64,000 nucleotides of DNA from Adiantum capillus-veneris (taxonomy: Eukaryota; Streptophyta; Polypodiopsida; Polypodiales; Pteridaceae). The stretch is from NCBI GenBank assembly GCA_014529385.2, contig CM043960.1:36244781-36308780 (forward strand), read 5' to 3'. This document shows, one piece after another, positions 53,541 through 64,000 of the stretch (within the stretch, counting starts at the first letter, position 1; every line of letters begins with the position of its first letter). The notes below the pieces were generated by a model. The model was not told the DNA's origin, did not search any database, and was given only the letters and a program-made list of their open reading frames with translations. The position numbers were made by a program, and so were the translations under genes.

Positions 53541-54490
53541 GCGAGGGAGAGGAGAAAAAAGGTAAAATTTCTCTCTCTGACTTGAGAAAAGTTCAGCTCT
53601 CACTCCTCTCTTTTAGAGAGAAAATGTGCCAAAAATCTAGAGATAAAGCAATTTATATGAGAGAGAAGACTGTTCTAGAGAGATTGAACAATAAAATTCA
53701 GGTTTAGAGAGACTAGAGAGAGAAGGGAGAATCTAGAGAGAGAGTCAATGTACGGCTTGGAAAATTCTCGCTATGTCTCAAAGATTGGCAGGGACCACCT
53801 TTCTAGAGAGGAATTTTTTGACAGGACGGAAAATATAAAGAGATCACTTGCCCTTCCGGTCTAGCTGCAAAACAACAGCCCAAAAATCCATCACATATTG
53901 CCATCACAAATCAAAGCAATTGTCCTCAATTGCATGCATTAAGCAAAAAAAAAAGAGAGAGGATTCCAAAGTTAATAAAAAGAAAACTACACACATCAAA
54001 GACATGTACACCGTATGGTCTTATGCAATCATACATTCTAGTGCTTTGTGCGGCAGAAAGTAATCAAGCTAGTTATAGAGACCTCGGTTGCATCTAAAAT
54101 ATTGTCATGTGGCCAATATCATAGCCAATGTCAATAAAAGGAAATTGGATTTTCCTCCATGCAGATTGCTCATCGAAGATCATCATAATCATTATACATT
54201 TATTCATTGATACGCAGTATAACAAAAGAAACAAAAATAGATGTTCACGTATGCACTCCTTGGCCTCGATGATACATTCTGTAGCTTTCTTCGCTCCTCA
54301 ATCTCTGACACATATGCCTATTGGAAATTGAGCAACATTAGTCCAAAAGCGGTTTGTAAGGGATGATGAGATCATATAGAACCATGAGAAGGGGGTACAT
54401 AAGAATTTTATTGAGGGATAGCAGGTGGAACATAAGAATTAAAAGAATTCCCACGGCCTTGGAGTGCATCTAGTCATTCATCGGGTTGTG
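53541..54490. other. Non-coding, purine-rich sequence
   Basis: AGAGAGA-rich segments (53540-53760) similar in style to 63850-63930. No gene recognised. Confidence 0.4.
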
Positions 54491-54757
54491 TCATCGCTGA
54501 TCGGCCAAGGGCAACAATTGTTGAATCATATATTGTGCACGAGTCTCCCCTAGATACAATTGTTGAATCGGGCTCGCATGAGGATCCAGAATTTGTTTTG
54601 ATCTGCCTGGTTGTTCTTCTTCATCAAAAAGTATGTGCTTCCCTTTGCAGATGGGTAAGGAAGCAACAGATCTCTCATACCATTGTAACCAATTCTGACG
54701 AGTGACCATATGGAAACAAGGTAGTACTAAAAATTCAGTACGAAAAGTACTATTCAA
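54491..54757 (-). CDS. Unrecognised frame, possibly an exon
   Basis: The minus frame is 88 codons with an ordinary protein-like composition (WLQWYERSVASLPICKGK, FDEEEQPGRSKQILD, LYLGETRAQYMIQQLLP) ending in TGA. A pyrimidine-then-AG context at its 5' end (GAATTTTTAG) could be a splice acceptor. I do not recognise the family. It is on the same strand as the S1-domain exon but ends in its own stop, so it would be a different gene. Confidence 0.3.
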   Translation of the reverse strand: MNSTFRTEFLVLPCFHMVTRQNWLQWYERSVASLPICKGKHILFDEEEQPGRSKQILDPHASPIQQLYLGETRAQYMIQQLLPLADQR

Positions 54758-54920
54758 TATAGTACATACTGGTGATACATTTTGTATCCGTTATTTTCTA
54801 CATTATTTTAGATTCTATATCAGATTTTAGGCTTTTATAATCAATTGCAAATCATTCCCAAATCGGGGTTTTCAAGTGTATAGAGACAAGAGGGGGCAGA
54901 GACAGATTGCTTTTTATTTT

Positions 54921-55116
54921 CTTTCATTTAACTCTCATCTTTCAATATTCGGCTCTTACTTCCGTCAGTTTGTTCCCTTTTTCCAAAAATTCAGCTCTAT
55001 TTTCTAGTAAATTTACCTCTTTCATTTAACTCTCATCTTTCAATATTCGGCTCTTACTTCCGTCAGTTTGTTCCCTTTTTCCAAAAATTCAGCTCTATTT
55101 TCTAGTAAATTTACCT
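54921..55116 (+). repeat. 98-bp perfect tandem duplication
   Basis: 54921-55018 and 55019-55116 appear identical (CTTTCATTTAACTCTC ... GTAAATTTACCT), which points to a recent duplication. Confidence 0.9.
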
Positions 55117-56246
55117 TTGTTGTTCCTCCAAAAAGTCAAGAGACACACAAAAAGATCTATTTCCAATAAAATGGCTCTGTTGTTTCTCAAAGATGTGAGA
55201 GAGAGAGAGATTTACGTCTATTAGAGGCCAAAGTCGGCCAATGAGACAAATCAAATACACGAGTGTCTTCCATCTATCGAGGAAGGACAAAGGTACAAAG
55301 CAACAAAATGTGGTCCCGTGGTAAGGGGGGAGGGGGTGATTCATGGGAGGCTAGGATACAAGATACATGGTATATGAGAGAGATGGCCATGCATAAATGC
55401 ATGCATTTATGTACTTATTATCTTTAGAGACGTATATTCATGTGTGTATACCCATGCATGTCATATACCTACATCTAGCTTTCATCCGTGCATCATATAC
55501 CATGTGTATGTTCTTATACAAACAAAATTATATACAAACCCAAGTCCATGTGTCTTTTTGTATATTTTCTCATAAATCTTCATACATGATGTATTTATCG
55601 TACTGATAGCGACTACCCATACTGTAGAACGTTTTTCAATAAATTTTATGCACCCCATTTATCATACCTATCCACCTTGTATGGAAATCAATGAGCTACC
55701 ACATTCTGCAAGCCTTGATAACTTACCAAAACAAGAGAGTGAAGCGAGATAAAGAAGGTGGTGGAGCAAGATGCTCCTACACAAGAGTCCATGGCCCTAA
55801 ACCGCCACTCTCAACACCCCTAGTCAAGTATTTGTTCATGAGTTGAGTGTCACGTGCACATCTAACCCTATGTGCATATGAACAAGTTGTAACTCCTACT
55901 TCTAGGATTTAAGACAACCTAGGAAGTGTTCTTGCACCTTTGTGAGCCTATACGCAAGACCTCAATGTCCAGGCACTTTAGAGTAGTTGCATACCCTCTC
56001 ATTGCACATGAGCACCCTCAATGTCTGCTAGGTGTAGGCACTTGGGAGAGTTCCTATTACAGTTCATAATACCCGACCTAGGTAGTAACTACATCTGAGC
56101 ACCTCTTATCAGTAAGATGCAAACTTATGAATAAGTGACTTTTTCTAAGTAAGTTCCGGCACTTTTGCCCTATATAAGTGACCCTGGAGTCACTTCTCCA
56201 GGCATCAATTAGTAAAATCGATACCCAATTCAAGGGCAACAGCACC
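55117..56246. other. Non-coding sequence left of the LTR array
   Basis: No gene recognised. A TATATAAG at about 56173 might be a promoter of some repeat, but there is no supporting context. Confidence 0.35.
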
Positions 56247-56320
56247 TGTCACAAGACGCGCACCACGTGCCAATAGAAAAGAACAGACTGAACAGACTTT
56301 TAGGACTTCAATAAAAACAG

Positions 56321-56373
<53 letters not shown>

Positions 56374-56923
56374 GACACGCAACACAGAGTGACGGAATTC
56401 CACCCCAGAGAGTATTGGCCCCAAACCTTGGCGCCCCTTTCGGTATTTCTTTACATTGCATCAACAAGTACAAGCCGGTACTCCAGAATCTGCACCTTCT
56501 CCAAGAAGCATGCCAAACAATGAGCCCTTGGCCTATGAAAAGCAGTTTACATGAAAAGCCTTCAAACTCAAAAGCTTCTGGTCCCAAAAGCAATGCCAAA
56601 AAGCTGGGAGCATAAGTTACGAAAATCCGTACAGCTACCATGTCAACAGTCAACGCAAAACGCGAAAATCCGTACAACCTGCCACTTCATCAACCATCGT
56701 ATTTTTTGGAAATCTGCCATGTCATTAGCAGCTACGCAATTTGTGTGTGTGTGGGTCCTGTTTTATTTCCTTTATGTCACTTGGGGCCCCATCGAACGGG
56801 GTCCCCATAAGTTGGTAGGACTTCTTCTTCTGTTACTTGTTCTTCTTAGGGTTTAGGCCCCTCGGCCGACATCTGCAAGTTGGCTCCCTTCTTCAGGGCT
56901 TTGACACGTCAGTAGTTGTGACA
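56247..56923 (-). repeat. Array LTR 1 (677 bp)
   Basis: TGTCACAAGAC...TAGTTGTGACA in plus orientation, with (GA)n at 56327-56372, longer than in the other LTRs. The minus strand contains CCTAAACCCTAAG near its start. Confidence 0.85.
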
Positions 56924-58446
56924 TCTCCCCTTCTTGAAAGAGAGTAATCGTCCGCAATTACAGCATATCTGCAAAACAACTCAAGTTAGCTCAAAAATTT
57001 CCGAGGAACATTCATAGGGACAATCAGTTTGCTCTTTTTGTTAAGGAGTTAGCTTCTCCTTTCGACTCTTTTGATCAAGGAGTTAGCTTCTCCTTTCATC
57101 CAGATCGGAACTCTTGATATTCCAACATAGTAAAATTTGATGCACTAAAATTACATACCCAAGCAATCTCATCCAATTAGGAATATTCAGTGGTTAGCAC
57201 ATCAAATGCAACACAAATGCTCACATATGCATGTTACAAGACATAGAAACATAAAGCCACCGATGAACACCCCCCCCCCCCCCCCCCCCCCCGCCCCCCC
57301 CCGAACATAACCATCCGGGTCCGGGCCATGAGCTGTTCAACGACTCCCTTAGCACTCCTCCCGCAAATATCCTAAAAAGGTCCGGCCCATGAGATATAGA
57401 GGCCTTTTACAACCAAACGCCTCCCCAGACCGCAGCTTGCGTCGTTTGGAAGTGTTGAGAGTAACCACTACTCAAACTTCTTAATACTCCCCCCGTAAAT
57501 AACCATGCAGGTCCGGGCCATGAGTAACAACACTTTTCAATCATTCAATACTCCCTCCGCAAATAACCACAAGGGTCCGGGCCATGAGTATGAACAAGCA
57601 TTCTCAAACATCATTTCTCACCCTCCACCTGGGAGTAAACTCACGAATCATTAAAAGCAGTATTAAAACCAAAGTCAAACAATTCAAATCGGCACCAAGA
57701 CAGATTCAAAATAGATACCATCCATTTCAAACAAATTCCAAACAGGTTCACCAAACAAGTTCTCAAACAGATTTCAGACTTAAGCAATCTCGACATCAAT
57801 CGAGCTCCAAAAGTCGACTGGCTTTCCATCCTGAAGCCTTACCAAAAAATTAGGCCATAGCCGAGCACAGCATGGTCCATCATCTCTTGGACAAACAGCG
57901 TTTCTTTGGCCGCGATGGTAGTCCCAAGATAGCAATCGCACTGGACCTCCAAGATCATCTGCTCGTGAAGAGACATCTACTAGGAGATGTCGAGAAATTT
58001 CAAGTTAGAATCTGCTAGGGTTTCCATGGCAAGCATTTCAAGATACCCCCTCTGCCAGAAGTTGCTTTCTGAAGGAAGATGTCAGAAACCATATAACTTC
58101 GGGCAAAAATTTTCTTGAAAGCTTGCCAAGTACTTGGAGTATGCTGCTTGGTAGCTATCAACATCTACATGGCATTGCCTCTGAGAAAAACAGCAGCTCG
58201 AAACAAATCTTGGATCCTTCTCTTGCAAGTGATCCTTTTGGCTTATGCCCTGTAAGAAATGAGTGGTGAAGACGAAAGCGCGCCCAATGCGCGATGCAGT
58301 AAGGGTGGGAGTGGCTAATAAGTCTGGGGTCAAAGCACAAAGCCAAAATTTCCAATGAACTTTGGAAGTGCGATCTTGCTTTGTCTGCTCTTTGGTAGGA
58401 CCGGTATGCTTTCAGGAAAAGCACACGCTTGATGCTCTGATACCAC
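56924..58446 (-). repeat. Array interior 1
   Basis: Contains a C-run (57269-57301) and four GGTCCGGGCCATGAG-type motifs at 57318, 57379, 57510 and 57574 (plus coordinates). Near the PBS end there is a weak gag-like stretch in broken minus frames (58082-58424). No enzyme domain. Confidence 0.75.
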
Positions 58447-59039
58447 TGTCACAAGACAGGCACCACGTGCCAATAGAAAAGAACAGACTGAACAGACTTT
58501 TAGCACTTCAATAAAAACAGAACTGAGAGAGAGAGAGACGACACACGACACGGAGTGACGGAATTCCACCCCAGAGAATATTGGCCCCAAACCTTGGCGC
58601 CCCTTTCGGTATTTCTTTATATTGCACCAACACAATACAAGCCGGTACTCCAGACTCTGCACCTTCTCCAAGAAGCATGCCAGAGAATGAGCCCTTGGCC
58701 TATGAAAAGCAATTTACATGAAAAGCCTTCAAACTCAATAGCTTCTAATCCCAAAAGCAATGCCAAAAAGCTGCTAGCGTAATTTACGAAAATCCGTACA
58801 GCCTGCCACGTCATCACCAGCGTATTTCTCGGAATCTGCCACGTCATCAACACCTACGCGATTTGTGTGTGTGTGTGGGTCCTCCTTTATTTCCTTTATG
58901 TCACTTAGGGCCCCATCAGACGGGATCCCCATAAGTTGGTAGGACTGTTACTTGTTCTTCTTAGGGTTTAGGTCCCTCGGCCGACATCTGCAACTTGGCT
59001 CCCTTCATCAGGGCTTTGACATGTCAGTAGTTTGTGACA
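58447..59039 (-). repeat. Array LTR 2 (593 bp)
   Basis: Same ends as LTR 1, a short (GA)n (58525-58538) and an internal deletion of some tens of bases near 58800 relative to LTR 1. Confidence 0.85.
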
Positions 59040-60591
59040 TCTCCCCTTCTTGAAAGAGAGTAATCGTCCGCGATTACAACATATCTGCAAAACAACTCAA
59101 GTTAGCTCAAAAATTTCCGAGGGTCATTAAAGGAACACTCTTACGGACAATCAGTTTGCTCTTTTTGTTAAGAAGTTAGCTTCTCCTTTCGGCTCTTTTG
59201 ATCAAGGAGTTAGCTTCTCCTTTCGTCCATATCGAAACTCTTGATATTCTAGCGTAGTAAAATTAGCCATCACACCTAGACCGTACTGATCTTGCACGGG
59301 TGTCTTGATACACTAAAATTACATACCCAGGCAATCTCATCCAATTAGGAATATTCAGTGGTTAGCACATCACAATGCAACACAAATGCTCACATATACA
59401 TGTTACAAGACATAGAAACATAAAGCCACCGATGAACACTCCCCCCGCAAATAACCGTCTAGGTCCGGGCCATGAGCTGTTCAACGACTCCCTCATCACT
59501 CCTTCCGCAAATAACCTAAAAAGGTTCGGGCCATGAGATATAGAGGCCTTTTACAACCAAACGCCCCCCTAGACCGCAGCCTGCGTCGTTTGGAGGTGCT
59601 GAGAGTAACCACTACTCAGACTTCTTAATACTCCCCCCGTAAATAACCATGCAGGTCCGGGCCATGAGTAACAACACTTTTCAATCATTCAATACTCCCC
59701 CCTCAAATAACCACAAGGGTCCAGGCCATGAGTATGAACAAGCATTCTCAAACATCATTTCTCACCCTCTACCCGGGAGTAAAATCACCAATCATTGAAA
59801 CCAGTATTAAAACCAGAGTAAAACAATTCAAATCGACGCCAAGACAGGTTCAAAACAGACACCATCCATTTCAAACAAATTCCAAACAGGTTCACCAAAC
59901 AAGTTCTCAAACAGATTTCAAACTTAAAAAGCAATCTCGACATCAGTCGAGCTCGAAAAGTGGACTGACTTTACATCCAGAAACCTGCACCAAAAAATTA
60001 GGGTTAGGTTCATTCCATAGGGTCGTAGCCGAGCACAGCATGGTCCATCAGCTCTTGGACAAACAGTGTTTCTTTGGCGGCGATGGTAGTCCCAAGATAG
60101 CAATCGCACTGGACCTCCAAGGTCATCTACTCGTGAAGAGACATCTACTAGGAGATGTCGAGAAATTTCAAGTTATAATCTGCTAGGGTTTCCATGGCAA
60201 GCATTTCAGGATACCCCACTCTACTAGAAGTTGCACTCCGAAGGAAGATGTTAGAAACCATATAACTTCGGGCAAAAATTTTCTTGAAAGCTTGCCAAGT
60301 ACTTGGAGTATGCTGCTTGGTAGCTATCAACATGTGCATGGCACTGCCTCTAAGAAAAACAACAGCTCGAAACAAATCTTGGATCCCTCTCTAGCAAGTG
60401 GTCCTTTTGGCTTATGCCCTGTAAGACATGAGCGGTGAAGACAGGAGTGTGCCCAATGCGCAATGTAGTAAGAGTGGGAGAGGCTAATAAGTCTAGGATT
60501 GGAGCACGAAGCCAAAATTTCTAATTAACTTTGGAAGTGCAATCTTGCTCTGTCTGCTCTTTGGTAGGACTGGTATGCTTTCAGATACCAC
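59040..60591 (-). repeat. Array interior 2
   Basis: Homologous to interior 1. Motif copies at 59462, 59523, 59654 and 59718. The minus frame 60375-60148 encodes FRAVVFLRGSAM and TPSTWQAFKKIF, loosely gag-like (a hydrophobic block, then TWxxFKxxF). The PBS at the right end is mostly deleted (TCAGATACCAC instead of GCTCTGATACCAC). Confidence 0.75.
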
Positions 60592-61248
60592 TGTCACAAG
60601 ACGAGCACCACGTGCCAATAGAAAAGAACAGACTGAACACACTTTTAGAACTTCAATAAAAACAGAACTGAGAGAGAGAGAGAGAGAGAGAGACGACACA
60701 CGACACGGAGTGGCGAAATTCCACCCCAAAGAGTATTGGCCCCAAACCTTGGCGCCCCTTTCAGTATTTTTTTATATTGCACAAACACAATACAAGCTGG
60801 TACTCCAGACTCTGCACCTTCTCCAGAAAGCATGCCAGAGAATGAGCCCTTAGCACATATTTTAAGGCCCTTGGCCTATGAAAAGCAATTTACATGAAAA
60901 GCCTTCAAACTCAAAAGCAATGCCAAAAGCTACCAACGTAATTTATGGAAATCTGTACAGCTGCCACGATAGCCATTAGCACAAAACGCGGAAATCCGCA
61001 CAGCTTGCCACATCATCAGCCAGTGTATTTTTCGAAAATCTGCCAAGTCATCAACAGCTACGCGATTTGTGTGTGTGTGGGTCCTGCTTTATTTCCTTTG
61101 TCACTTGGGGTCCCATCGGACGGGGTCCCCATAAGTTGATAGGACTTCTTCTTCTGTTACTTGTTCTTCTTAGGGTTTAGGCCCCTAGGCCGACATCTGC
61201 AAGTTGGCTCCCTTCTTCAGGGCTTTGACACGTCAGTAGTTTGTGACA
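60592..61248 (-). repeat. Array LTR 3 (657 bp)
   Basis: Same ends, (GA)n at 60668-60692, and a local duplication near 60846-60880 (a CCCTTGGC/CCCTTAGC block). Confidence 0.85.
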
Positions 61249-62523
61249 TCTCCCCTTCTTGAAGGAGAGTAATTGTCCGCGATTACAGCATATCTGCAAA
61301 ACAACTCAAGTTAGCACAAAAATTTCCGAGGGTCATTCCGAGGGACATTCCGAGGGACAATCAGTTTGCTCTATTTGTTAAGGAGTTAGCTTCTCCTTCG
61401 GCTCTTTTGATCAAGGAGTTAGCTTCTCCTTCCATCCAGATCCGAACTCTTGATATTCCGGCGTAGTAAAATTAGCCATCACACCCAGACCATATTGATC
61501 TTCCACAGGTGTCTTGATGCACTAAAATTACATACCCAGGCAATCTCATCCAATTAGGAATATTTAGTGGTTAGCACATCACAATGCAACAAAAATGCTC
61601 ACATATGCATGTTACAAGACATAGAAACATAAAGCCGCCGATGAACACTCCCCTCGCAAATAACCCTCCAAGTTCGAGCCATGAGCTGTTCAACGACTCC
61701 CTCATCACTCCTTCCACAAATAATCTAAAAAGGTTCGGGCCATGAGATATAGAGGCCTTTTGCAACCAAACGCCCCCCAGACGGCAACCTGCGTCATTTG
61801 GAGGTGCTGAGAATAACCACTACTTAGACTTCTTAATACTCCCCCCGTAAATAACCATGCAGGTCTGGGCCATGAGTAACAACACTTTTCAATCATTCAA
61901 TACTCCCCCTGCAAATAACCACAAGGGTCTGGGCCATGAGTATGAACAAGCATTCTCAAACATCATTTCTCACCCTCAACCCGCGAGTGGCGATGGTAGT
62001 CCCAAGATAGCAATCGCACTTGACCTCCAAGGTCATTTGCTCGTGAAGAGACATCTACTAGGAGATGTCGAGAAATTTCAAGTTATAACATGCTAGGGTT
62101 TCCATGGCAAGCATTTCAGGATACCCCACTTTGCCAGAAGTTGCACTCCGAAGGAAGATGCCAGAAACCATATAGCTTCGAGGAAAAATTTTCTTGAAAG
62201 CTTGCCAAGTACTTGGAGTATGCTGCTTGGTAGCTATCAACATCTGCATGGCACTGCCTCTAAGAAAAACAGCAGCTCGAAACAAACCTTGGATCCTTCT
62301 CTAGCAAGTGATCCTTTTGGCTTATGCCTGTAAGACATGAGCGGTGACGACGGGAGCGCACCCGATGCGTGATGTAGTAAGGGTGGGAGTGGCTAATAAG
62401 TCCGGGGTCAGAGCACGAAGCCAAAATTTCCAATGAACTTTGGAAGTGCAATCTTGCTCTGTCTGCTCTTGGTAGGACCGGTATACTTTCAGAAAAAGCA
62501 CATGCCCGATGCTCTGATACCAC
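61249..62523 (-). repeat. Array interior 3
   Basis: Homologous to the others but about 275 bp shorter: the segment between the motif block and GATGGTAGTCCCAAG is missing (junction near 61988). Motif copies at 61671, 61732, 61862 and 61926. The minus frame 62285-62058 is the counterpart of 60375-60148 (FRAAVFLRGSAM, STWQAFKKIFPRSYM). Confidence 0.75.
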
Positions 62524-62704
62524 TGTCACAAGAGGGGCACCACGTGCCAATAGAAAAGGACAGACTGAACAAACTTTTAGCACTTCAATAAAAACAGAAC
62601 TGAGAGAGAGAGAGAGAGAGAGAGACGACACGCGACACGGAGTGGTGAAATTCCACCCCAGAGAGTATTGGCCCCAAACATTGGCGCCCCTTTCGGTATT
62701 TCTT
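62524..62704 (-). repeat. Array LTR 4, truncated
   Basis: It matches the first 180 bp of the other LTRs, including (GA)n at 62602-62624, and then diverges after CCCTTTCGGTATTTCTTT. This is the U5 side of the 5'-most LTR of the array. Confidence 0.8.
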
Positions 62705-63179
62705 TCAATATTTCGGTAGTCCAACATGAACCTACAATACCAAATTCAGCCTGCAATACCAGATCAGCCCCGAAGTTAGTATTTTTCAACCCTTCCGCAT
62801 ACAACGATGTAGCGTTTTTGCATCAGATCAGCCATTACAAATCTCAACCGTCACTTCAGCCAGCGTTTTCAGTTTTCAGCTCGTAGCCTCGCGGATCCCA
62901 ACACCTACAGCAAGATCCCATCAGCATGTAGGACCATTGTATCAGCATTTGTGCAGTCTAAAGCAAGTACCTCTATAGCGATAGAGAAGGGGGCCTTGGA
63001 GGGAGGTTTGGGACCCCATCCGGTGTTAGTCTTCTTCTCTCTCTCTCACTCTCACAAAACCTTCACTCACAGTGTCATTCTCTCTTCTCTCTAGTCTATT
63101 GCACAATACGCACTAAGCATTTATCCTCAATTATCACCATAAATCACGTATGATGCACATTACATTGGTGTGTGCAACA
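62705..63179. other. Right flank of the array, non-coding
   Basis: No gene or repeat recognised. Confidence 0.4.
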
Positions 63180-63475
63180 AACGACAAGAAACTACAAGTC
63201 TTCTTCATCAAAGTTGTTATCTTCTTGCATCTAGTGTGTGTACGCACGAGCTCTGTGTGTCCTCTATGTGTCAAGCGCCTACACTTACGCATCACGACTC
63301 TCTTAAATAGATCCTAATTCAAAAAAAGTGTCCAAAACTATGGCATGCATCCTCTATAAAGCTGGCACCCACAAAAGCAGCCAACAATATGAGATTTGCA
63401 CAAAAAACAGCCCCTCGCCCAGGCCCCCATTTTAAAAGAAGGGAAAAAAAACTACAATCTCTGATTTTTTTAAGC
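63180..63475 (+). repeat. Dispersed repeat, copy 2 (pairs with 53225-53540)
   Basis: Same block order as copy 1. It lies about 480 bp beyond the truncated end of the array. Confidence 0.7.
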
Positions 63476-64000
63476 ACATATGGGCCCATAGTTTTTCTTT
63501 CGCACCCATACGGCTGAGCCTCCGTACAAGTCCGATATGGAAGAGTAGGGAAAAGGATTCCGTACTCCCGAGCAGCGAGCCAAAAATGGAGGCAATTTTT
63601 ATTCGGCCTGCTCGTTTATTGCCGCATGAGCATGTTGCGGTTATGATTTTGCGTTCCTGTATAAAGTTTTAGACATGATGGTGTAGTATGTAGGCTTTTA
63701 ACTTTTAAGTTTCAAGTATCATATGTAGGCTATTGGACGTGTGGAATTTCCGGGGGGTCTAGTCCGTACTTCCATACCCATGTGCATCCTACGTGTGGTT
63801 GACAAGTGGAAAAACATTATATGGGCCTTTTGGGATCTGGGCCTTTTGGGATCTTTTCACAGCGAAAGAGAGAGGTAAAGCATCATATCTTTCTCTCAAA
63901 CTAGAGAGAGAAGGCGTTGGGGCACGGGGAGGGAGTCTCATCGGCTTTACACTTTAAGCCCCCGCAAAGTGCAAGAGTTTGAGCATCATACACCCTACAA
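63476..64000. other. Non-coding sequence at right edge
   Basis: Contains a short tandem repeat GGGCCTTTTGGGATCT (near 63824-63856). No gene seen. Confidence 0.4.

Larger units (their letters stand above)
56247..62704 (-). mobile_element. Tandem array of a small non-autonomous LTR retroelement (LTR-I-LTR-I-LTR-I-LTR)
   Basis: Four LTRs start (plus coordinates) with TGTCACAAGA at 56247, 58447, 60592 and 62524. Three are complete and end GTGACA followed by the reverse complement of a polypurine tract (TCTCCCCTTCTT). A reverse-complemented initiator-Met PBS precedes the second and fourth LTR (58434-58445, 62511-62522); it is partly deleted before the third. Transcription is therefore on the minus strand. 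Interiors are only about 1.3-1.55 kb, with no protease, RT or integrase. LTR sharing between neighbours is the signature of unequal recombination or tandem insertion of LTR elements. Confidence 0.85.

Noticed and set aside
59728-60186. 152-codon plus-strand frame in array interior 2
   Set aside because: It is antisense to the element and not preserved in interior 3, where most of it is deleted.
61130-61190. CCTAAACCCTAAG considered as telomere-type repeat (minus strand of the array LTRs)
   Set aside because: Only one unit per LTR, with no tandem run.
57318-61940. Regularly spaced repeated motif considered as a CRISPR array
   Set aside because: Only four short, imperfect copies per unit with unequal spacing, within a plant LTR element; no cas genes and the wrong kind of genome.

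Overview
This window looks like nuclear DNA of a land plant with a large, repeat-choked genome. The evidence is Ty1/copia and Ty3/gypsy LTR retrotransposons primed by initiator-Met tRNA, an L1-type LINE, tRNA-derived SINE-like heads, decayed pentatricopeptide-repeat (PPR) copies and many long (CT/GA)n tracts. The PPR style and the diversity of decayed elements would suit a fern or other seed-free vascular plant, but that is inference. There are no bacterial operons, no rRNA, no convincing tRNA gene and no CRISPR array. Almost all protein-like sequence belongs to mobile elements. The only plausible host gene is the last exon of a Q/P/Y-rich protein with an S1-like domain (51358-52761, minus).

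Layout. 1-1872: 5' part of a copia element on the minus strand (open gag-protease frame, PBS, 692-bp LTR); a solo LTR of the same family lies on the plus strand at 40542-41250. 3105-7045: decayed Ty3/gypsy protease and copia integrase/RT fragments, minus strand. 7575-10649: one chromovirus-type LTR split in two by an apparent 2-kb inversion. 10800-23214: a tandemly arranged, degenerate Ty3/gypsy chromodomain element with LTRs of about 1.6 kb. Its integrase is interrupted by a 3475-bp DNA transposon-like insertion with an 8-bp target duplication (16981-20455). 23215-24502: repeated long hairpins.

25.7-28.1 kb: SINE-like head and broken PPR copies in both orientations. 28.4-31.2 kb: copia gag and LINE fragments and a foldback repeat. 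31250-38480: an L1-type LINE (minus) split by a 4279-bp non-autonomous LTR retrotransposon with LTRs of only 143/146 bp (33291-37569). 41251-41609: a MITE with roughly 58-bp inverted termini.

43681-48915: a nearly intact copia element (minus) with a perfect GGGGA target duplication, LTRs about 97% identical and one polyprotein frame broken by a single amber codon at the integrase/RT boundary. 51.4-52.8 kb: the S1-domain exon. 56247-62704: a tandem array of a small non-autonomous LTR retroelement (four LTRs, three interiors). Each interior carries four ordered copies of a GGTCCGGGCCATGAG motif. The window is best read as nested, successive insertions. The most unusual objects are the LTR-element array, the short-LTR non-autonomous element, the hairpin repeats and the element inside the chromovirus integrase.
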